The notes: generated by a model not told the origin, from the letters alone. Counted from the stretch's first letter, positions 1-9,443 are shown. The stretch: 64,000 nucleotides of DNA from JAGPUQ01 sp947084925 (GCA_947084925.1 CAMTUJ010000027.1:62001-126000); one strand, 5' to 3'. Numbers and translations: made by a program.

Positions 1-53
1 CCTCTAGGGTTGGAAAATCCTGACGAAATCATAACATCGGGTGCTCGCACCGG

Positions 54-776
54 CTAACCGGTCAGCCCGGCAAGCGTCGCTTCCATCCACTCCGCTACGT
101 CGTTTGTGATGGACTTGGCATCGCGTCCCGTGGTGTCGATGGGTTTGCCGAATACCAGGGTGATGGTCCCCGGATATTTGATGAGTCTGTGGGCTGGCCA
201 GCAGGCCCCGGCGTTGTGGCAGATCGGCAGCACGGGAACCCCGGCAGCGATGGCCAGCGCCGCGCCGCTGCGGTTGAACTTCGGAGCGGTCACGCCCGCG
301 TCAATGCGCGTTCCTTCGGGGTAGAGCAACACGTTCATCCCGGCGTCCAGGCGTTCGCGACCCTGCTCCATCACTTGGCGCAGCGCCTCCCGGGGATTGC
401 CGCGGTCGATGGCGATGGGCGCCACCACCGCGAGGCCCCAGCCAAAGAAGGGGATCTTGAGCAGCTCCCGCTTCAGCACCGTGCTCACCGGTCGCAACAG
501 ACGCTGCAGGTAATAAGTTTCCCAGCTGGACTGGTGCTTGCTCAGCGCAACAAAGGGCCGCCGGGGGATGTTTTCCCGCCCTTCGACCCGCAGCTTCACG
601 CCGCAGCAGAGACGCAGCCAGAGCACGACCAGGGCATTGGCGGTGGTCGCCAGGGTTTGTCGCGGCGCTTGTGGCAGCAGCATTCCCACCGTGAACGCAA
701 GGGACGAAAAGAACCCGACGATGACGACGTAGCCGCAGTAAAACGCCAGTGAACGCAGTGCCAGCCACAGCGTCAT
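54..776 (-). CDS. plsC: 1-acyl-sn-glycerol-3-phosphate acyltransferase (PlsC/LPLAT family)
   Basis: A 240-residue membrane-associated acyltransferase that would convert lysophosphatidic acid to phosphatidic acid at the inner membrane. One hydrophobic N-terminal segment (about residues 10-35) precedes the LPLAT domain. The catalytic block is H81-QSSW-E86, an HX4E variant of the usual HX4D that I believe is common in proteobacterial PlsC homologues. The acyl-acceptor motif EGTR is at 154-157. Its start overlaps the gmhB stop by 4 nt (ATGA), so the two are translationally coupled. It is the last gene of the glyQ-glyS-gmhB-plsC operon. Family assignment is firm; substrate preference is inferred. 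Confidence 0.9.
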   Translation of the reverse strand: MTLWLALRSLAFYCGYVVIVGFFSSLAFTVGMLLPQAPRQTLATTANALVVLWLRLCCGVKLRVEGRENIPRRPFVALSKHQSSWETYYLQRLLRPVSTVLKRELLKIPFFGWGLAVVAPIAIDRGNPREALRQVMEQGRERLDAGMNVLLYPEGTRIDAGVTAPKFNRSGAALAIAAGVPVLPICHNAGACWPAHRLIKYPGTITLVFGKPIDTTGRDAKSITNDVAEWMEATLAGLTG

Positions 777-1336
777 GATGACTGCCCCGTGAGCAGGAAA
801 TCCGCGGCGGCGGCGAGATCATCCAGCACGACCGTGCGGTGCAGCCGGGCATCCGGATGCAAAGCGAGCGCGCGTTCCGTTGCCCGGCCGTTGCCGGTGC
901 GCACCAGTATCGGTTCACAGCCCGCGGCGAGCGCTGCCTCCAGGTCGCGCAGGCTGTCGCCAACGGCCGGAACCCCGGTCAGATCGATGGCAAACCGCGC
1001 CGCGATGCCGCGCAAAAGACCGGGTCGGGGCTTGCGGCAGTCGCAGCCATCCTCCGGAAGGTGAGGGCAAAAAAAGATACCGGCGATCCGGCCTCCGGCG
1101 GCGACCACCAACCGCTCCAGCTCGCGGTGGATGGCGGTGACGGCCTCCGGCGTGATCAGACCGCGTCCCACTCCGGACTGGTTGGTGGCCACGGCCACCC
1201 GAAAGCCGGCGCGGCACAGGCGCGCAATGGCGTCGATGCTGCCGGGCAGCGGCCGCCATTCGTCCAGGTTCCTGATGAAGTGGTCGGAGTCCGCATTGAT
1301 CACGCCATCCCGGTCCAGGATCACCCAGGAGGTCAT
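773..1336 (-). CDS. gmhB: D-glycero-beta-D-manno-heptose-1,7-bisphosphate 7-phosphatase
   Basis: A 187-residue HAD-superfamily phosphatase of the ADP-heptose pathway that supplies the LPS inner core. The nucleophile motif LDRDGVIN places the two catalytic aspartates at D8 and D10. The GmhB zinc site is visible as C90-x-H92 with C98-x-C100. The third HAD motif is GDSLRD at 126-131. Length matches the family. The start overlaps the glyS stop by 4 nt, and the stop overlaps the plsC start by 4 nt. A gmhB gene behind glyQS is a familiar gammaproteobacterial arrangement. Confidence 0.94.
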   Translation of the reverse strand: MTSWVILDRDGVINADSDHFIRNLDEWRPLPGSIDAIARLCRAGFRVAVATNQSGVGRGLITPEAVTAIHRELERLVVAAGGRIAGIFFCPHLPEDGCDCRKPRPGLLRGIAARFAIDLTGVPAVGDSLRDLEAALAAGCEPILVRTGNGRATERALALHPDARLHRTVVLDDLAAAADFLLTGQSS

Positions 1337-3414
1337 TGGGCTCCGGTCCGCGCCGCGAGCTGGGAGAGGTCGGCGATGGCGATAAAGCGCGCGCGCAGCG
1401 CGGCCAGCAACCGCAGGCGATTGCGGCGCAGGGCGGCATCGTCGGCCATGACCATGACGTCCTGGAAAAACCGATCGACCGGATCCCGCAATTGCCGGAG
1501 GGCGTCCAGTGCCGCGCTGTAGTCGCCGCGGGAAACCAGATCCCGCAGCCGAAGATCGACCGCACCCAGGCGCGCCCAGAGCGCATGCTCGGCTTCCGTC
1601 TCAAACAGCGCCGGGTCCACGGTGCCGGCATCCAGGGCTTGCTGCTGTTGCAGGTTGGCGATGCGCTTGTCGGTGGCGACCAGACTGGCGGCCTCCGGCA
1701 GCTTGGCAAAAGCTTCCACCGCCAACATGCGGCGCCAGAGATCCAGCGGCCTGGCAACGCCAAGATCGGACACCGCCAGAAAGGCTTCGGTTGAAATGCC
1801 CTGTTCTTCGCTGAAGGCGCGCAGCCTGCCCATGATGTAGGCAAGGACGCGGTTTGCCAGCGCTTCGGGCTCGCCGAGCTGCGGATGGCCGCGCGCGGCC
1901 GCCATCAGCAAGGGCTTGAGATCCAGATCGAGCCCGCATTCTATGAGTATGCGCAGTATGGCGATGCTGGCGCGGCGCAGCCCGAAGGGGTCGCGGGAGC
2001 CGGTAGGCTCCAGCCCCACGCCAAAGATCCCGGTGAGGGTGTCGAGACGGTCGGCCAGCGCCAGCGCAATGCCGGCGGGCGTCGCCGGCAGCATGTCGCT
2101 GGCGTGGCGCGGCAGGTAGTGCTCGAACAGCGCCTCGGCCACTTCACTGGCTTCGCCATCGTGACGGGCGTAATAGCGCCCCATGGTGCCCTGCAGTTCG
2201 CCGAACTCCTGCACCATGGCGCTGACCAGGTCCGATTTGGCCAGTTCGGCGCTGCGCATGGCGTGGCGACTGTCGGCTCCGACCTGGGGCGCCAGGAACC
2301 CGCACAGTTGCGCAAGACGTTCGGTCTTGTCGTAGAGGGTGCCCAGGCGGTCCTGGTAGACGATGGTGCGGAGTCGCTCGCGCCGTGCCGCCAGAGTGGT
2401 TTTGAGATCGGTCTGATAGAAGAAGGCGGCATCGGCGAAACGGGGTCGGATGACACGTTCGTTGCCGGCCACCACCAGCTCCGGTTGGCCACTTTCGATA
2501 TTGGCAACGGTAATGAACACGGGCAGCAGGGAGCCGTCGGCGGCGATCACCGGGAAATACTTCTGGTGCGCCTGCATGGAGCTGACCAGCGCCTCGCGCG
2601 GCACCGCGAGAAAGTGCGCTTCGAAGCGGCCCAGCAGCGGAACCGGCCATTCGTTGAGCGCTGTCACTTCGTCAAGCAAATCCGGATCGAGTAACGCCGT
2701 ACCACCGGCGCGTGTCGCCAGCGCGGTCACGCCGGCAACGATGGTGTCCCGGCGGGCGTTGAAATCGGCTATCACGCAGGCGTCGCGCAGTTGCGCTTCA
2801 TAGCTTTCGGGCGAAGTAAGCACTAGCTCGCCAGGCGCGTGAACCCGGTGGCCGCGCGTCGTGTTGCCGGCATGGACGCCGAGAATGTCGGCGGGAATGA
2901 GCTCGTCGCCGAAGAGCAGGACCACCCAGTGCACAGGGCGCACGAACTCCACCCGGCTGGCGCCCCAGCGCATGCGGCGGGGAATCGGCAAAGCGCCGAG
3001 CGCCGAGCGCACCAGCGCGGGAATCAGATCGCGGGTCGCCGCGCCGGCGCGCGTTTCCCGGAAGCAGAGCCGCGGACCTTTATCGGTCTCGACCCGCAGC
3101 AACTCGGCCGAATCGGTCAGACCACAACTGCGCGCAAATCCCTGGGCGGCCGGAGTCGGTGTGCCGTCAGCGGTAAAGGCGGCACTCACCGCCGGACCCA
3201 GCTTCTCGATGCGGATATCCGGTTGGCGCTCGGCGAGTCCGGCCACCCGCACCGCGAGGCGCCGCGGGGTCGCGAACCCCCGCACCGGGCCGTGTTCGAG
3301 CTGAGCGCCGGCGAGGCCCGCCTGAATTCCCGCCACGAGCGCCTCCATCAGCGACCGCAGCGCCTTCGGCGGGAGTTCCTCGGTACCAATTTCCACCAGG
3401 AGCGAGCGGCTCAC
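1333..3414 (-). CDS. glyS: glycine--tRNA ligase beta subunit
   Basis: About 693 residues, the usual size of the beta subunit of the bacterial alpha2-beta2 glycyl-tRNA synthetase, which binds tRNA-Gly and carries the HD-like and anticodon-binding regions. The N-terminus SRSLLVEIGTEELPPKAL is typical. I place the start at a GTG (3414) that overlaps the glyQ TGA in a GTGA arrangement. A TTG five codons upstream is also open but gives an atypical leader. Together with glyQ it charges tRNA-Gly. Confidence 0.95.
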   Translation of the reverse strand: MSRSLLVEIGTEELPPKALRSLMEALVAGIQAGLAGAQLEHGPVRGFATPRRLAVRVAGLAERQPDIRIEKLGPAVSAAFTADGTPTPAAQGFARSCGLTDSAELLRVETDKGPRLCFRETRAGAATRDLIPALVRSALGALPIPRRMRWGASRVEFVRPVHWVVLLFGDELIPADILGVHAGNTTRGHRVHAPGELVLTSPESYEAQLRDACVIADFNARRDTIVAGVTALATRAGGTALLDPDLLDEVTALNEWPVPLLGRFEAHFLAVPREALVSSMQAHQKYFPVIAADGSLLPVFITVANIESGQPELVVAGNERVIRPRFADAAFFYQTDLKTTLAARRERLRTIVYQDRLGTLYDKTERLAQLCGFLAPQVGADSRHAMRSAELAKSDLVSAMVQEFGELQGTMGRYYARHDGEASEVAEALFEHYLPRHASDMLPATPAGIALALADRLDTLTGIFGVGLEPTGSRDPFGLRRASIAILRILIECGLDLDLKPLLMAAARGHPQLGEPEALANRVLAYIMGRLRAFSEEQGISTEAFLAVSDLGVARPLDLWRRMLAVEAFAKLPEAASLVATDKRIANLQQQQALDAGTVDPALFETEAEHALWARLGAVDLRLRDLVSRGDYSAALDALRQLRDPVDRFFQDVMVMADDAALRRNRLRLLAALRARFIAIADLSQLAARTGAQ

Positions 3415-4358
3415 GAAGGGCCACCGCAAGCCATGTGCCGGACTTCCTCCGCGAGTGCCGGGGGCGCGAGCGGGAAGCCCAGCGCCAGGCGGGCATCGAA
3501 ATAAGCCTGGGCCACGGCTCGGGCCAGCGTGCGGACGCGCAGGATATAGCGTTGGCGTTCGGTTACCGAGATGGCATGACGCGCATCCAGCAGATTGAAC
3601 GCGTGGGAGGCTTTCATCACCATCTCGTAGGCGGGCAGCGGCAGGCCGGCGGCGACCAGGCGTGCGCTCTCGCTCTCGCTATGGTCGAAAGCGCGGGCCA
3701 GGAATGTCACATCGGCCTCCTCGAAATTGAAGCGCGACATCTCGACCTCGTTCTGGTGAAACACGTCGCCATAGGTGACGACGCCGCCGTCGGGCGCGCG
3801 GGTCCACACCAGATCGAAAATGCTGTCCACGCCCTGCAGGTACATGGCCAGGCGTTCGAGGCCGTAGGTGATCTCGCCGGTCACCGGATAGCACTCCAGG
3901 CCGCCCACCTGCTGGAAGTAGGTGAACTGGGTCACCTCCATGCCGTTCAGCCAGATCTCCCAGCCCAGCCCCCAGGCGCCCAATGTCGGCGATTCCCAGT
4001 TGTCCTCGACAAAGCGGATATCGTGAACGGCGGCGTCGAAGCCGAGTTCGCGCAGGGACGCCAGATACAGTTCCTGAATATCGGGCGGCGAAGGTTTCAG
4101 CACGACCTGAAACTGGTAATAGTGCTGGAGTCGGTTGGGGTTCTCGCCGTAGCGGCCGTCGGCCGGGCGCCGACAGGGTTGCACATAGGCGCTGTTCCAG
4201 GTTTCCGGCCCGATGGCGCGCAGGAACGTGGCAGGATGGAAAGTGCCGGCGCCGACCTCCATGTCCAGCGGCTGCAAAATGACGCAGCCCTGGCGCGCCC
4301 AGTAGTTCTGGAGCGCTAGAATCAGACCCTGAAAAGTCGCGAGATCAGGCATCGCCAC
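3411..4358 (-). CDS. glyQ: glycine--tRNA ligase alpha subunit
   Basis: A class II synthetase catalytic subunit of about 315 residues that forms glycyl-adenylate. The signature FQGLILALQNYWARQGC follows the start, and conserved blocks including FHPATFLR and WEIWLNGMEVTQF are present. The start is a GTG at 4358 with an AGGGGG Shine-Dalgarno 7 nt upstream. An ATG two codons later (4352) is the alternative, with poorer spacing. It is the first gene of a four-gene operon with glyS, gmhB and plsC. Confidence 0.96.
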   Translation of the reverse strand: MAMPDLATFQGLILALQNYWARQGCVILQPLDMEVGAGTFHPATFLRAIGPETWNSAYVQPCRRPADGRYGENPNRLQHYYQFQVVLKPSPPDIQELYLASLRELGFDAAVHDIRFVEDNWESPTLGAWGLGWEIWLNGMEVTQFTYFQQVGGLECYPVTGEITYGLERLAMYLQGVDSIFDLVWTRAPDGGVVTYGDVFHQNEVEMSRFNFEEADVTFLARAFDHSESESARLVAAGLPLPAYEMVMKASHAFNLLDARHAISVTERQRYILRVRTLARAVAQAYFDARLALGFPLAPPALAEEVRHMACGGPS

Positions 4359-4387
4359 AGCGCCGCCCCCTGGTTCAAGAGCCGGCG

Positions 4388-4416
4388 ATTATATCGGCAC
4401 CCCCGGGGGGTGACGA
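4388..4416 (-). promoter_or_regulatory. sigma70-type promoter of the glyQ operon
   Basis: On the minus strand a perfect -10 (TATAAT, 4388-4393) is preceded at 17 bp by a partial -35 (TCGTCA, 4411-4416, four of six matches to TTGACA). It lies about 30 bp upstream of the glyQ start, correctly placed for the operon. Confidence 0.55.
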
Positions 4417-4489
4417 GGGTGCGCGACAACACCCGGATGTTACGCTTCGGTTGTCGCTCTGCGCGGAAACCACCAACAGGAGCCGGAAT

Positions 4490-5410
4490 ATGAAGACCAA
4501 GAGGGCAATGACAGCTAACTGGCGGTTCAATCTGGGGTTGTTGGCGATCATCTGGGGTGCGACGCCGTTCAGCCGAGCGGCCGACCACTGGGATTCCGTG
4601 GCGATCGAAACGGTCCCGGTCGGCGCGGGGATCTATATGTTGACCGGCGAGGGCGGCAACATCGGTGTCTCGGTGGGCGTGGACGGAACCCTTATCATCG
4701 ACGATCAGTACGCGCCCCTGGCGGGCAAGATCGAGACCGCGCTCAACCGACTCGCCCAAGGGGTCCCGAGATTTCTCGTCAATACCCATTGGCACGGCGA
4801 TCATGCCGGTGGCAACGAACACTTCGGGCGGGCGGGCGCCATCATCGTCGCCCACGCCAAGGTACGCCAGGCACTGAAAACCGAGAAAACCATCCCGCTG
4901 TTCAATATGCACAAACCGCCCTCGCCGCGCGCGGCCCTGCCTGTGGTCACCTTCGACGATCGCATGATGCTGCACTGGAACGACCATGAGATCGTCTTAT
5001 TGCATGCGCCCAATGCACACACCGACGGCGACGTCATCGTGCATTTTCGCGATGCCAATGTGATCCACATGGGAGATACCTTTTTCAATGGTTTTTACCC
5101 GTTCATCGATACCGGCTCCGGCGGCAGTATCGCTGGCATGATCGCGGCCGCGGAGCGGGTGCTGGCGATCGCCGATGAGCACACCAGGATCATCCCGGGC
5201 CACGGCCCGCTCGCCGACCGCGCTGCGTTAATGGCCTATCGCGACATGCTGGTGATCGCGGAGCGGGAAATCCGGGTCCTGCGCGATGCCGGCAAGACAC
5301 CAGACGAAATTGTCGCGGCCAAGCCCACGGCAGCGCTCGATCCGGACTGGGGTAAAGGTTTTCTCGCTCCGGATGTCTGGGTGCGTATCCTGGCAAGCGG
5401 GATGCCCTGA
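4490..5410 (+). CDS. exported metallo-beta-lactamase-fold hydrolase
   Basis: A 306-residue protein with a Sec signal peptide (about residues 1-31, ending PFSRAA) followed by an MBL fold. Zinc ligands are readable: H100-x-H102-x-D104-H105 in NTHWHGDHAGG, H177 in NAHTDGD, D196 in HMGDTFF and H238 in PGHGP. The start is the ATG at 4490 because AGGAG lies 8 nt upstream; the frame is open further upstream only from a TTG. The family includes periplasmic hydrolases of unknown substrate. The spaced ligand pattern and lack of class-specific lactamase features argue against calling it an antibiotic-resistance enzyme. Confidence 0.85.
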   Translation: MKTKRAMTANWRFNLGLLAIIWGATPFSRAADHWDSVAIETVPVGAGIYMLTGEGGNIGVSVGVDGTLIIDDQYAPLAGKIETALNRLAQGVPRFLVNTHWHGDHAGGNEHFGRAGAIIVAHAKVRQALKTEKTIPLFNMHKPPSPRAALPVVTFDDRMMLHWNDHEIVLLHAPNAHTDGDVIVHFRDANVIHMGDTFFNGFYPFIDTGSGGSIAGMIAAAERVLAIADEHTRIIPGHGPLADRAALMAYRDMLVIAEREIRVLRDAGKTPDEIVAAKPTAALDPDWGKGFLAPDVWVRILASGMP

Positions 5411-5498
5411 AAGCAGCGTAAACGGACCCGCCCCGTGAAGGATGGTGGTGAAGGTCATGCGGGCCGGAGCGCGGACGAGACATGGCGTTGACACACGA

Positions 5499-5527
5499 TT
5501 GTCACATTTCATTCATAGTCTGGTCAT
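5499..5527 (+). promoter_or_regulatory. Pho box (PhoB-binding site) upstream of pstS
   Basis: Three 7-bp units at exact 11-bp periodicity: TTGTCAC, CATTCAT and TGGTCAT, separated by ATTT and AGTC. They match the PhoB consensus CTGTCAT with 4-bp spacers. The array ends about 50 bp before the pstS start and is followed at 8 bp by a weak -10 candidate (TCTAGG, 5536-5541). PhoB activation of pstS under phosphate limitation is inferred. Confidence 0.75.
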
Positions 5528-5577
5528 CCTCCGCGTCTAGGCTGGCGCAGCGAAATCCCTCTCACAGGAGATAAAGT

Positions 5578-6648
5578 GTGAAAGCTACCCTCAGAAACAG
5601 TATTTGCGGTTTGGGCGTTGGTGCCGCGCTGGCGTTGGTCGGCACCAGCGCATTCGCGCAGTCGCGGGACACCATCAGCATCGTCGGCTCCTCGACGGTG
5701 TATCCGTACGCCACCGTGGTGGCCGAGCGCTTCGGCAAGGCCAACAATGGTGCGACTCCCAAGGTGGAATCCACCGGCACCGGCGGTGGCCTGAAACTGT
5801 TCTGCGGTGGCGTGGGCACCGGTCATCCGGACATCGCCAACGCTTCCCGCCAGATCAAGAAGTCCGAATTCGACGAGTGTCAGGCGAACGGCGTGAAGGA
5901 AATCATCGAAATCCAGATCGGCTTTGACGGCATCGTGGTGGCCAAATCGATCAAGGGAGCGCCGCTGCAACTCACCACCAAGGACATCTATCTGGCTTTG
6001 GCGAAGGGCATTCCCGCAAAGTACGGCCCGAAGCTGGTGCCCAACCCCAACAAAACCTGGAAGGACGTCAACCCCGCCTTGCCCGACACCAAGATTGAAG
6101 TGCTGGGACCGCCGCCCACCTCTGGCACCCGCGATGCCTTTGTCGAGCTGGCCATGGAATCCGGTTGCAGTTCCTTCGAGTGGATCAAGGATTTGAAGAA
6201 AGTGAACGAGGCAGAATACAAAAATATCTGCCACACCCTGCGTGAAGACGGCGCTTTCGTGGAAGCAGGCGAAAACGACAACCTGATCGTGCAGAAGCTG
6301 GTTGCCAATCCCAACGCACTGGGCGTGTTTGGCTTCAGTTTCCTGGAGCAGAATAGTGACAAGGTGCAGGGCACCGCCATCGGCGGAGTTGCTCCCAGTT
6401 TCGACAGCATCGCCAACAAATCGTATCCGGTGTCGCGGTCGCTCTTTATTTATGTCAAGAAAGCGCACATCGGCGTGGTACCGGGCATCGAGGGCTTTCT
6501 GGCCGAATTCACCAGCGAAAAGGCCTGGGGCGACGATGGCTATCTGACTGAAAAGGGCTTGACTCCGCTGCCGGCGCCGCTGCGCGCAACCATGGCCGCG
6601 AAAGCCGCCAACAAGGTGACTATGGGCGGAGCGGCGGGGCTCAAGTAA
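5578..6648 (+). CDS. pstS: phosphate ABC transporter periplasmic phosphate-binding protein
   Basis: A 356-residue phosphate-binding protein with a signal peptide cleaved after TSAFA (residue 27). Phosphate-binding loops are recognisable: GSSTVYPY (37-44), ESTGTGGG and PTSGTRDAF (181-186 core). The start is a GTG with CAGGAG 7 nt upstream. It captures phosphate and delivers it to PstCA. A Pho box precedes the gene and an intrinsic terminator follows it, so pstS can be made in excess of the membrane components. Confidence 0.96.
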   Translation: MKATLRNSICGLGVGAALALVGTSAFAQSRDTISIVGSSTVYPYATVVAERFGKANNGATPKVESTGTGGGLKLFCGGVGTGHPDIANASRQIKKSEFDECQANGVKEIIEIQIGFDGIVVAKSIKGAPLQLTTKDIYLALAKGIPAKYGPKLVPNPNKTWKDVNPALPDTKIEVLGPPPTSGTRDAFVELAMESGCSSFEWIKDLKKVNEAEYKNICHTLREDGAFVEAGENDNLIVQKLVANPNALGVFGFSFLEQNSDKVQGTAIGGVAPSFDSIANKSYPVSRSLFIYVKKAHIGVVPGIEGFLAEFTSEKAWGDDGYLTEKGLTPLPAPLRATMAAKAANKVTMGGAAGLK

Positions 6649-6674
6649 GCTTCCCGTCCCGGAGCCGACACGAG

Positions 6675-6699
6675 GGCCCGGCTCAGGCCGGGCCTTTTT
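6675..6699 (+). terminator. intrinsic terminator between pstS and pstC
   Basis: A perfect 8-bp stem (GGCCCGGC / GCCGGGCC) with a TCAG loop is followed by five T residues. It sits 27 bp after the pstS stop and about 65 bp before pstC. Partial read-through would set a higher pstS to pstCAB ratio. Confidence 0.85.
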
Positions 6700-6765
6700 G
6701 ATGTTCAGGCACACTACTTTCGAGCCCGGCACCATTGGGTACGACACGGCGGCAGGCGATGGCAG

Positions 6766-8154
6766 ATGTCTCTGGTTAACCTGATCATCACACTGGCGCT
6801 GCTGATCGCAGTGGCGTACTTCTGGGCGCACAGTCGTTCGTTGGCGCTTGCCAAACCCCTGGGTGGTATTCGCCATCTGCATTCACTGCCGCTCTACTAC
6901 GGATTGCGCGGTGCGGTCTGGTGCGGGCTCCCGGCACTCGTCGTTCTTTGTCTGTGGCTGATGTTCGACGACCCCGTGGTGCAGTCGCTGGTGCTGGCGG
7001 GGCTGCCGGCGGACGCGGTGCCTTCAGGACCCGCGGAGCGCAGCCTCTTGCTGAGCACCGTCGTCAATGTGGCGAGCGGTGCATTGCCGGTCGCCGACCA
7101 GCCGGCCGCGGTGGCGGCGGCGGCGGAACGCTACAACGCGCTGCGCGGCACCGGCCAACTGCTGATTGCGGTCATCACCCTGGGCGTTGCGATCAGCGGT
7201 CTGCTCTGGGGTGTGCGGCGGATGTCCCCGCAGTTGCGCGCTCGCCAGGAGGTGGAGAGGGTATTTCGCTGGGCGCTGCTGGCCTGCGCCAGCATTGCCA
7301 TTTTTGCCACCCTTGGCATCGTGGTGTCGGTGCTGTTCGAGGCGCTGCGCTTCTTCGAGGCGGTGCCGCTCACCGACTTTCTGTTCGGGCTCGAATGGAG
7401 CCCGCAGACGGCAATCCGCGCGGATCAGGTGGGAAGCTCGGGTGCTTTCGGTGCGGTGCCTTTGTTCATGGGCACCCTGTTGATTTCCGCCATTGCACTG
7501 CTGGTGGCAGTGCCGGTGGGTCTGATGTCCGCCATTTATCTGGGCGAATACGCGGGTCCGCGGCTCCGCAATATCGCCAAGCCGGCCCTGGAAATTCTTG
7601 CCGGGGTGCCGACCGTGGTCTACGGCTTCTTTGCGGCGCTTTCGGTGGCGCCTTTTATCCGCGATCTGGGCGCGAGCCTGGGGCTTTCAGTCTCGTCCGA
7701 AAGCGCATTGGCCGCGGGTCTGGTGATGGGCGTGATGATCATTCCCTTTGTCTCGTCGCTCGCCGATGACGTCATCACGGCGGTGCCCCGTAGCCTGCGC
7801 GATGGCTCGCTGGCGCTGGGAGCGACCCGCTCCGAAACCGTGAAAAAAGTGATCATCCCCGCCGCCCTGCCCGGCATCGTCGGCGGTGTGCTCCTGGCCG
7901 CCTCGCGCGCCATTGGCGAGACCATGATTGTGGTCATGGCGGCGGGGATGGCGGCACGACTCACGCTCAACCCGCTGGAAGCGGTGACCACGGTTACGGT
8001 CCAGATCGTGACCCTGCTGGTGGGGGACCAGGAGTTCGATAGCCCGAAAACCCTCGCTGCCTTTGCGCTGGGGCTGATGCTGTTTCTGATCACGCTGTTG
8101 CTCAATGTGATCGCACTGTACATCGTGAAAAAGTATCGGGAGCTCTATGACTGA
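6766..8154 (+). CDS. pstC: phosphate ABC transporter permease PstC
   Basis: A 462-residue inner-membrane permease, longer than the roughly 300-residue enteric PstC. An N-terminal extension of about 200 residues carries three membrane segments and a presumably periplasmic stretch (about residues 80-130). The conserved permease domain follows. The EAA-type loop that contacts PstB is near residues 340-370 (RSLRDGSLALGATRSET). Long PstC forms of this kind are known in Pseudomonas and relatives. It overlaps pstA by 8 nt. Confidence 0.93.
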   Translation: MSLVNLIITLALLIAVAYFWAHSRSLALAKPLGGIRHLHSLPLYYGLRGAVWCGLPALVVLCLWLMFDDPVVQSLVLAGLPADAVPSGPAERSLLLSTVVNVASGALPVADQPAAVAAAAERYNALRGTGQLLIAVITLGVAISGLLWGVRRMSPQLRARQEVERVFRWALLACASIAIFATLGIVVSVLFEALRFFEAVPLTDFLFGLEWSPQTAIRADQVGSSGAFGAVPLFMGTLLISAIALLVAVPVGLMSAIYLGEYAGPRLRNIAKPALEILAGVPTVVYGFFAALSVAPFIRDLGASLGLSVSSESALAAGLVMGVMIIPFVSSLADDVITAVPRSLRDGSLALGATRSETVKKVIIPAALPGIVGGVLLAASRAIGETMIVVMAAGMAARLTLNPLEAVTTVTVQIVTLLVGDQEFDSPKTLAAFALGLMLFLITLLLNVIALYIVKKYRELYD

Positions 8155-9430
8155 GCACAAGGCTTCCACGGCGGAGATCATTCGCGCCAGTCTCAAACGC
8201 CGCTACCGCGCGGAACGGCGATTCCGGCTGTACGGCATCCTGGCGGTCTCCTTCGGACTGCTCGCGGTGCTGCTCCTCCTCACGGACATCATCGGCAAGG
8301 GCCACGGGGCTTTCCGGCAGACCTATGTGCAGTTGCTGATCCACTACGACCCGGACGTGCTCGGCATCGCCAGCGCCACCGACCCCGCGGCGTTGGCGCT
8401 CGGGGATTACGAGGCGCTGGTGCGCCAGGCGCTGCACCAGCGCTTTGGCGAGCCTGTGGAGCGTGCCGGGCGGCGGGAACTGCACGCGCTCATCAGCAAC
8501 GCTGCCGGCTACGAGTTGCAGGATCGCTTGCGGGCCAACCCCGCGTTGCTGGGTGCCAGCGAGACGCTCTGGCTGCTCGCCGATGATGATATCGACGCCT
8601 GGTTCAAAAGCCGTGGCGGCGGCGCCGAGTTCACCAGCAGAATGGGCGAGCGGAAGCTTGCGTGGGTGGACAGTCTGCTCGAGAAGGGCGAAATCGCCCT
8701 CCACTTCAATCTTGATTTCTTTACCCGGGGGGATTCCCGCGAGCCCGAGCAGGCCGGCATCGGCGGTGCGGTCAAGGGCTCCCTGCTGACGCTCGCGATC
8801 ACCCTGTTGCTGTCCTTTCCGATCGGTGTTGCGGCGGCAATTTATCTGGAGGAGTTCGCACCGCAAAACCGCTGGACCGATTTCATTGAAGTCAACATCA
8901 ATAATTTGGCGGCAGTACCATCTGTCATCTTCGGCTTGTTGGGCCTCGCGGTGTTCATCAATTTTTTCCACATGCCGCGCTCGGCCCCCGTACTGGGCGG
9001 CGTGGTGCTTGCCCTGGTGACCTTGCCGACCGTGATCATTTCCAGTCGCGCCGCCATCAAGTCCGTGCCGCCGTCAATCCGGGAAGCCGCGCTCGGCGTC
9101 GGTGCTTCCCGCATGCAGGTGGTACTCGGCCATGTACTGCCGCTGGCCATGCCCGGCATGCTGACCGGAGCCATCCTGGGCATGGCCCGTGCGCTCGGCG
9201 AAAGCGCCCCGCTGCTGATGATCGGCATGGTGGCGTTCATCGTTGATGTACCGCACGGCTTCACGGACCCCGCCACGGTGCTTCCGGTGCAGATTTTCCT
9301 GTGGGCAGACAGTCCCGAGCGCGCGTTTGTCGAGAAAACTTCCGGCGCCATCATGGTGTTGCTGGCGTTTCTCACCTTGATGAACGCATTGGCAGTAGTA
9401 TTGCGCAAGCGCCTCGAACGGCGCTGGTGA
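8147..9430 (+). CDS. pstA: phosphate ABC transporter permease PstA
   Basis: A 427-residue permease partner of PstC. After one N-terminal membrane helix (about 27-47) a large non-membrane insertion (about 50-200) precedes the permease core. This resembles the DUF3333-type extension that accompanies long PstC. The permease domain includes the PstB-contacting loop SIREAALGVGASRMQ. It starts inside pstC (8-nt overlap) and ends 13 bp before pstB, so the four genes to phoU form one unit. Confidence 0.93.
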   Translation: MTEHKASTAEIIRASLKRRYRAERRFRLYGILAVSFGLLAVLLLLTDIIGKGHGAFRQTYVQLLIHYDPDVLGIASATDPAALALGDYEALVRQALHQRFGEPVERAGRRELHALISNAAGYELQDRLRANPALLGASETLWLLADDDIDAWFKSRGGGAEFTSRMGERKLAWVDSLLEKGEIALHFNLDFFTRGDSREPEQAGIGGAVKGSLLTLAITLLLSFPIGVAAAIYLEEFAPQNRWTDFIEVNINNLAAVPSVIFGLLGLAVFINFFHMPRSAPVLGGVVLALVTLPTVIISSRAAIKSVPPSIREAALGVGASRMQVVLGHVLPLAMPGMLTGAILGMARALGESAPLLMIGMVAFIVDVPHGFTDPATVLPVQIFLWADSPERAFVEKTSGAIMVLLAFLTLMNALAVVLRKRLERRW

Positions 9431-9443
9431 AGGAGGCAGCGAG

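Noticed and set aside
1..53. Possible terminator after plsC (GGTG-CGAG-CACC on the minus strand)
   Set aside because: Only a 4-5 bp stem and no T-tract; too weak to annotate.
4490..5410. Calling the MBL-fold protein an antibiotic-resistance beta-lactamase
   Set aside because: The zinc motif is shared by the whole superfamily; no subclass-specific lactamase features were identified.
5524..6882. Long open frame antisense to pstS (about 450 codons)
   Set aside because: Shadow of a GC-rich gene; it has no family motif, while the plus-strand pstS has a signal peptide, phosphate loops, a Pho box and a terminator.
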